A stretch of DNA of 64,000 nt from an uncultured Clostridia bacterium (GTDB lineage: Bacteria; Bacillota; Clostridia; Christensenellales; UBA1242): assembly GCA_934778205.1 (NCBI GenBank), contig CAKVOD010000003.1, positions 1 through 64,000 on the forward strand, given 5' to 3'. This document shows positions 19,801 to 28,800 of this stretch, in pieces. The position numbers and the translations under genes are program-made. The notes under the pieces are model-generated. The model was not told where the DNA came from and ran no database searches. It was given only the letters and a program-made list of their open reading frames with translations. Numbering within the stretch: position 1 is the first letter of the stretch; each line of letters opens with the position of its first letter.

Positions 19801-22800
19801 TGCACTATTCTCAACGCTTGTCATTGTTGAAGTGAACACATCTCCGATAATACCACCCGCGATGATTGTTTTGACGCTCTTGGCATTCCCGACAATCGAA
19901 ATGCCACTCAAAGCGTTTTCTGCATTTGTAATATTTGAACTATTAAGCACGCCTGCGATACTACCAAAGTTTGTGGTTGCTCGCGACTCGCGCGCAAGGC
20001 AGTTGACAACGATTGGTGTTGTTGAACTATCTTGTGGACGTGCCGAATCAATATCACGGCTCTTGCTTTCTGTCAAACTGATTACTTTTATTCTGCTTGA
20101 AACCGCGTTGCCGACGATTGCGCCGACGTTTGCGTTGCCCGATGTGACGCGGAACGAATTATATGCTCTGCCGTCGCTATATTGAGTGTATGCAACTTTG
20201 TAATTTACATCCATTATATCGCAAAGGAGGCTGTAGCCGACAAGTCCGCCGACGTTTGATGCAATAACGGTGTCCGTCTCAGTTTGCAACTCGACATTCA
20301 TCGAAGTTTCAAAGTCGATATTTGAAACCGTGCAACTTGAAGCATAACCGAGCATTCCGCCGATATAGTTTGTTGGCACTTTTTCATCAGGATTGTAGGA
20401 GCGCTCGCCACTGACGCTGATTGGCGTGAGTTCCTTAATTGTTAAGCCACTGAAAGATGAATTTTCCGCATAATTTGCGATTGAGCCGAAATAGTAGTCG
20501 TCTATTTGGGCGTTGTATTCGTCCTCATTGTTTTGTAAACTAACTTTAAATGTCAAATTCGAAACTGTTGCACTACGACAATAGTCAATCAAAGTTTCCT
20601 TGATTTCGACAATTGGCAAACGCTCAACGCGCTTCCCGTTTTCATCAAGCGCTGTGATTTGTTGTCCTAAGAATTTTCCACTGAACGGCGAAATCTTTGA
20701 CCCGAGAGGCGTCCAATCGCCGTCGATGTCCCCAAGATTTGCTTTGGTGTACAACTTTAGGTCACACTTGATGACAAATGTTGCGTTTGGATTGTTTTCA
20801 ATCAAACTGAGTAGTTGTTCTTTGTTTTCATCTGTGATGACAATTTCAGTCGCTTGCGTTGTGATTTTCAAAAGTGGGAACGTGCTTGCCTCTTTTGTCC
20901 AGTTGTTGTCATCATATGTCACAAACGCTGAATGTCTGTTCTTGAAGAGCGAACTATAACTTGCATTCACAAAATCGTCTGTAGTGTTAAACCAACAGAA
21001 TTTCACCTCTGTTCCGTCTTTAGCCACATACTTAAATTCGTTCAAGTTCGCAAGACGTGTTTTGTATTCGTCCTCATCAATTTGCATTTTGTCAAATTTT
21101 GCTGAGCCAAAGTACTGAAGTTTTTGATAACTTGTTCCGCTCAAATTGAGTGGCAGGTTGGATACTGCGTAGTTTGAACTAATTGAGATTGGTTCAAACA
21201 CATCTGTAATGACATCGGCATTGACAAAACCTGCAATGACGCCCGCTTTTGCTCCGCCACGAACACTTTGCGCGATTGTCGTTGTGTAGTTGTTCATTAA
21301 TACAATATTATTAAACGCGCTAATTGTTTTTGTTATTTCCTTTTCAATGTTGTTGATTTTTGTTGTCACAACATTTTTGTCAAGGTATCCAAACGCGCTA
21401 CCAAATGCGGTTTTAGCGCTGACGCTAGATGTGGTGTAGATTGAACTAAATTCGCCACCTTTGACATATCCGCTTATTGCGCCCGCGTACTCAGCGTTTT
21501 TGTTTGTAACATTTACTCTATTATAAGAGTCTACAATTTTGCCGTCGATATTTTTACCGACAAGCCCGCCAATGTAGTTGCTTGCGCCGATAAACAAGTT
21601 TGTTTTACCGCCACTGACGCCTTCGCTCAACTTGTCAACAAGCACAAGGTCATCTCCCTCATATGTCAAGCGCGCTTTGTCGATTGAGCCAAAGTTAATG
21701 CCAACAATTCCACCGATGACGTCATCGCCTGAAAGTTCTTGCTTTGCATTGCCACTCGTGATTTGTGTGACAAAGTTCAAGTCATAAAGTTTTGCGTAAT
21801 TGACAGCGACGATGCCACCTGTACGTTCAGCACCGATTGACACTGCCCCACTGACTTTCAATGTTCGCACAACCATATTGTTACCTTCACTAGCAAGTGT
21901 GGCGCCAATGAGTCCGCCCGCATAGGACGCTGATTCAACGCCAACTGTGGTTGTGTCACCTACTTTTTCGTAGATGAGGTCGGTAAACAAAGTTGCTCCG
22001 CTACCCTTTCTATATGTTGCGTGAACACTGACATTTGATTCAATTGTTTGAATTTCGCAATTGCCGATTGCAATTCCAACAAGTCCGCCCACGACGTTTT
22101 TGCCTTGCACAAATTTGCCTTCGCCAACAATTTTGACGCCCAAAATGATTGAATCGGTTGCCTTCCCGCAAAGTGCGCCGACCACTGGAATTTCGGTTGC
22201 TGAAACTTCATTGAACTGCATCCTTGCATTCTTGATGACTGCGCCGTTGAGTCTTTCAAACAATCCAAATTCCGTTTGCCCTGTAGTTTTTTCGCCGACG
22301 AGCGAAATGCCATTTAGTAGCATATTATTGCCGTCCAAAATCGCACTAAACTCGACTTTGCTTGAGTTAAGCCCGTCAACTGTTTCGCTTGTCGCTGCAA
22401 AGTTTAGGTCAGAAATAATACGGATAAATTTCGTTTCAGGAATTTTCCCGTCCGCTGTTTCACTTGTTGACACAATGTTTGTGCCAAAGGTCGAAATTCC
22501 TTTGAATAGGTTGTTAAATTTTTCAGCAGTGTTTATGAGATATGGGTTCGCTTCACTGCCGAGGTCGTAACCATTTGCATACGCATAAATAAGCGTACCG
22601 TTGCCGTTTTGCGCTTGTTCAAGTGCTTCTTCTTGACTTTCAGCGTCAAATTCTAACGCGCGAATTGACACTGCAATTTGGTTTGCGGTGGTCAAAACTG
22701 GACGCGCAAGCGCTGTATCAAACTCCCAAATACCCTGTTTTCTCATTTTTTCGTTTGAAACAAATGCGAATCCGACGTATTCGCTTTGCTTTGCCAAGTT

Positions 22801-25800
22801 TTCCTCGCTAATTGCAAGGGCTGGCTCGTCGGCAAAGACGACAGCGCTTGTTGCTTTGCTATAATAGGAATAAACAATTGTTCCTGCATTTTGAATTTCG
22901 TTAAAGTCATTGACGCCTGTAAATGGTCTAAACGACGCATTGTCGCCGACCGTTCCGCCCGCGAGGAACACTTCACAAGTGGTGTAGCAATATTCAATCA
23001 AACCTCTGTTTGTGTTTTGATTGACAAAACCCGCTGAATTACTTGGACTGCGAATGACAAAACTTGTGTAGCAGTTTGAAACTGTGCCTGAGTTTGTCAA
23101 CACAAATCCTGCGACACTGCCTTGTGATTTGAGGTTTGCCCTGTCGGCAGTTTCGAGCGTTGCGCCCTCGGCATAACTGCCACTGACATATCCGCCCTCA
23201 TTCATTGCGACAAAGCCTGCGGTATAACTAACATTCGCGATGACGGAATTGTTGTTGATTGTGATGTCTTTTGCGTAGCAAGCGCTGATTTCACTTGCGT
23301 TGTATGCAACAAACCCTGCGACAATGCCGTTTGCAATGAGGTCTGCACCTGCACCCGTCCACGAATTATTTTTTGTTGCTTTGTCATTGACGTTTTCACG
23401 CGTACCGATGTTGCCCGTTGTGCGGAAAACACGGCTGTTTGTGATGTAGCCTGTGTTTTGTCCCACAAACAAACCTACGTAGTTTGTTGTGTAGTTAGAA
23501 CCGCTAATCAAACTTGTTTTGACCGTGATTGCCTTGTTTAGTCCGCCTGCAGTTGTTGTGCCATCTTCGGAAATAAGTTCCGTTATGTTGACAATGTCGC
23601 AGTTTGTGATGACGCCTGCATTCGAACCCGCAAACAAACCAAAGTTTACTTGTCGTTTTTCAGTCAAATCGTATGTGTTTGTCGAGTCACCGCCATTTAG
23701 CAAGGCGTTGACATCTAGGACAACATTTTTAATCACGGTGTTTGCTGAAATTGTGCCAAACAAGCCAAAATTGATTGTCGAGTTAGATAAGTCTAGGCTG
23801 AACGAATTAATCTTGACAATATAGCCGTTTCCGTCAAGTGATGCAAAGGTTGCATTCATAGGCGTATATGCTGAAAGTGTGATATCACGCATCAAAATGT
23901 AGTGTATGCCCTCTTGCATATTCAAAAATTCTTCAGTCGTATAAACTGGAAGCGGTATTTCTTCAGTCGACTCATTTTCAACTGAAACCACGCAGTCGAT
24001 TTGCTTGTAGTATATTGTTTTCCCTTGCGGAAGTTGTCCGCCGAGGTCGACAATTTGCGGTGCAAATTCACTGCCGACGCCGTCAAAATAGTATGCGACA
24101 TACAATGATATTATTGCAACATTGCTGATTCTGCTACCATATACTTTGTAGCAACCCTCTTTTGTGGAATAATAGTAGTTGTAGTAATCTGTTTTACTGC
24201 CGACGCTATCAAACGAGCCGACGCCCTCAATTCCGCCGCTTGTTTTGCCACTAAACCACACATTTGCGCCAGTTTTGCCGTTTTGTTTGGTTATTGTTTG
24301 CTCAAACTTTTTCATTCTTTCAAGAATTTCAGCGTACTTTTTGCCCTCAATTGAGTTGGCATCTACGTCGCTTGGACGTGTCGCATATATGGCGCTTAAC
24401 TCCGCTTGCAAGTTGTTTGCTTGACTTAGGTAAATGACAAGACGATTTACGCCACTTGTATCAGTTGTTGCACCCTTTATGTTGACGCCTGTGATAATGT
24501 AGTCAACAACTGTGATGACTCTTTCGTCTGAGACGGTCATTCTAACATTTTCGACCGTTGTATCAAGTTGCGCACGAATTTTGAAGGTTGTGCCAGCGTC
24601 AAGATTGATGCTTGCAAACAATTTTGACGCAATACTGCCGACAAATTTACTGCTGAATGTCGTTTGTGTGGCTGTGAACGACGCATATGTTCTTTCGCCC
24701 GTGAAATCTTCAATGGAAAGCGTCACTGTTCCTGCCATTGTGTTGAGTTTGAGTGGAACATCTAAAGTCGTGCCACGTGCAATTTGGTTGGCGTACTTTT
24801 CGTTGTAGTCAATCAAAACGCTTGGCGAGAACTGTGTCACAAGTGTTTTGTTGTAATCATAAACGACTTTCCCGTCCTTGTATGCGACGATGTGAACGAC
24901 AAATGGCAAATTTTCTGCCATATTCGAGCGAATTAGCGTTTTAACATATAAGTTGCCGTCAAAAACATAACCGTCATCGCCACGATATGAAACGAGGCGA
25001 AGTCTAATTCCGTTTTCAATTTGAACGTTGTCAGGATACAATTTGATTAGGTCGCTACCACGTTCAACAAATTGCGTGAAAGTGATATTTTCGCCTGCGA
25101 CTGCATCACTTGTGATGTCAATGTAGTCGACTTGGCTGAAGTTTGGATATACGTTTATTTTCATCAATCCATATGTTCCGCTTGAAATGCGGTCAATTGC
25201 GACTTCGTCTTCACGCAAGTTGCCGTCTGGGAAGTGAATCATTGTGATTCTTTCGACTGTTTGTGGCAAAACTTGCAAATTATACTGCTTTGTAAATTTG
25301 TCCGCAACGGCGAAGTCAATATTGAATGTTTTTGCATTTTCATTCTTGTAAAGGGCACTTGAAACCGCAAATTCAAAGGTCATTTGAATTTGGTTGTCCT
25401 TGAAACTAAAGTCAATGAGCGTGAGTTCTAACACTGGTTTTTCGTTGTCGCACTCAATGCTGATTGTTTCAAGTGACGGCGTTTCGTTCTCAAGAATTTG
25501 CAATGTATATGTTTCGACAATTTCGTCGTTTGATTTGACGACAATTTTTGAAACAATTTCACTTGCAACGTCCGTTGTTATATTTGCGGACACTTGTGCC
25601 GTTTGGCTTGGCAAGATGCTTGAGAAACTCTTGTTGAGTTCTAAGTTTGTTGCCCCGTTGTAGACATTGACATTGAATTGCTTTTCTGTCCACGGGAGCA
25701 TAACTTTAACATACTCGCCACCAAAATTTGCTTTTACATACGCACACTCAATGACTGCATTGTTTTCAACAACTTCTTTTGCATTCAAAATCTTTGAATA

Positions 25801-28800
25801 GTTGTAGTCGACAAAGTGATATTCCTCAGAACCGATTGTTTCGACTTGCTCAAAGTTGAAGTTGACATATGTTAGCAAGTTTTTGTATGCGATACCGTAT
25901 TTTTGCCCTACAATATTGTTGCCGTTTTCAAAGGTATAATTGATTTCTTTTGACGTATCTAGAAAAATCTTCATTTCGTCATTCACGTCATTATTAAATG
26001 AGTTTAGACCATATGTTGTGTAGATTTCAAACTCGTCAGAAACCATTTCATTGAGTTGTGAACTAATTTTGATTTTTGCATATCCTTCGCCAAGAATAAC
26101 GATTTGTCCGCCCTCAATTTTGATGATATTTGCACCCTCGACGACTGTTGCTTTGACGCGAACAACGCGGTTTGTGTGCGGTTCGACCGCCAAATCAATG
26201 AGGTTTGCGATGTCAAAGCGCGCGTAGTCTTTTTGTTCGCTACCGATTTCCTTTTGAATGAGGAGCGAGGCGCGCTTGTCGTCTACTTTGACAAACGAGT
26301 TGTCGACTGTGTTTTTGACTGAAACTACCAAACTTGTTGGAACAACTGCCACAAATTCGCTGTTGTTTTTAAACAATAGATAAGGGTAACCATCATTGAC
26401 GTCCGCGGACATATTATATGTGCCGACAAAGTCCCACGCGAGACCAAATGTTGTGCTGACTTTGAGGTCGTCCGCCGATTTTTGCGTGACTGCCCCGCCG
26501 ACATTGCCAGCAGTACCCGCATAATAGTTGTTTGCGCCAAAAATTGTGGCACTACTTGCGCCGATAAAGTTTGAAAGATTGCTGACTGAATAACTTGTTT
26601 TTAAAGTTATTGAACCACTGTTTCCCCCGATGAAGCCTCCGAGTACAACGCTACCAGTTGCTGTTTGCGAAACTTCAGTGATAGAATAGGTATTTTCAAG
26701 CGTACCTGCGGAAATTTGCCCGATGAGTCCGCCCGCAGTTTTTTCAGCGTAGTTGCTATTAGGGTCAATTGCGACTTTTGTATTAGCATAGGAACGCAAA
26801 ATTTTTGTTTTTGTGCCGTCGCTTGCGCCGATAAGTCCACCGACGCGCGCTTTCCCGAGCACTGCATATTTATTTTCACTTGTTATGAACGACGTGCTTG
26901 ACGCGAATGTGATTTCTCCGTCTTTGTTGAACCCGACGACACCGCCGACGGCGTCATCGCCCGAAACATAGGAGGAGCCGTCCTCATAACTTTCAAAAAC
27001 TGCAATGTTGATTGTCTTTTCGTTTAAGCCAACAATTCCGCCGACGTTGGTTTTTCCGAGAACTTGCGTTGCACCATACACATCATTGATTGAGCCGAGA
27101 TTGACGCCCGCAACACCGCCAACACTTGTGCCGTTTGGCGCCAAAACACTTCCCGAAACTGCAACATTTGAGATGACGCCGTTATTTTTGCCGACGATGC
27201 CACCAACTATATTTGTTGTACTTGCTGAAACAAAGTTTGCAGTCAAGGCAACAACGCAGTCGTTTTCCTGCCCGTTGAATGTGTATATAAAGCGGTCGCT
27301 TTCGCCGTTTACGTCGTTTGCAAACGCGTATTTACCCAAAATTTGAGTATTTTTTTGCATAGTACCGACAAAACCGCCGATGTTTGATTCATTTGTTTGT
27401 AGTGAAAGAAGGATATTTCCGCTTCCGTACAATTTGCATTTTTCAAGTACGGTTGGAAAACTGCGGATTTCTTCTTGGTTGTTTTGATTTATGAACTTGT
27501 ATTCAAACTGGCTGACATTTGCACCGAACGCACCAAAATTTACGCTACCGTTTGAAGCCACAACTTCAACATTGCAGTTGCCGTAAATTGCGAGGCTAAC
27601 ATTTGTCATTGTTCCGTTGAACGAGCCAGCAAGCAAACCGAGATTGTAGGTTGTGCTTCCGCTATTTCCGTTTTGTGCGGTTGTAATGTCCACCGAATAG
27701 AACTCAAGCGTCAAGTTTGAAAAACTTGGATGAACGGCTCCTGTGTCCTCATTCAAACTGCCGTTGACTACGCCAAATATGCCGTAATTATATTCGCTTT
27801 CGTTTGTCGAAATGTCATTGTTTTTCAATTTTATGCCAAATATTTTGCTATCGACATAGACGCCGTTTGGTCTTTCAAGACTTGGTTTGACAAGATAGTA
27901 TCTACCGCTGATTGACCCTGTAAATGGTTGTTCGCTACTGCCAAAACAGTTGAGCGAAACGGCGGATAGGTCAATTGACCTTGTCAAGACGTAGTGGTCA
28001 TTGAGTCCTGTTGCAATGCCCATAAAGTCTGCGGTGCTACTTATTTGATATGGGTTATTGATTGTTCCGTCCGAAACTGTGACAATGATTTCCTTGACCT
28101 TTTTTGCGCTACCTTCGTTTTGCAATCTTTGCAAATTGAGCAAAACTTCGTTCATAGAAAGTAAGCAATCGGAATTGAGGTCAAAGCCGTAGAGTTCGTC
28201 GCGCGGTACAACAAGTATGCGCGCGGTACCGACTGAAAGCGGATAGACGACGCCGTCTTGCGTGACGCGCACGATTGCGCTTTCGGGCGTGGATGCGGTC
28301 ACTTTGCCTGTGAGGTCATCATATGCAAAGTAATAAAGTTTTGAGTTTGTCGCATTCTTTGGCAATGCGGAAGCGACGATTTGTTTGTTGTTGTCGGTAT
28401 CCGAGCCGAGTCCTAGCCCTGCCCTGAAATTCATCGAATAATAGGTTGAACCCGATTGAGTATATGAATCTATGTTCAAAATCGAGATGTCCTCGACCAT
28501 TTGTGGTGCTTTTGTGACGGTCACAGTACAAATGCTCGTATATCTGCGGTCAAATTCCGTGACAACTGCCACAATTTTTGCTTGCGCGCTATATAGTGCG
28601 CTTGTGATTTTTCCATAGAAAGTGCCGACACCGTTGCCGTCATAAATCAAGGTTCCGTTTGAGCCAACGATTGTATAAGATTCAGCGGACGAATCGAGAT
28701 CAAAAGGTTCGTCATAGATATAAAGGCGTATGCTACTCTTTTTTATGTAGCATTCGTTCATTTGGACGTTGAATGTAACGGCGCTATACTGCGTAGCATC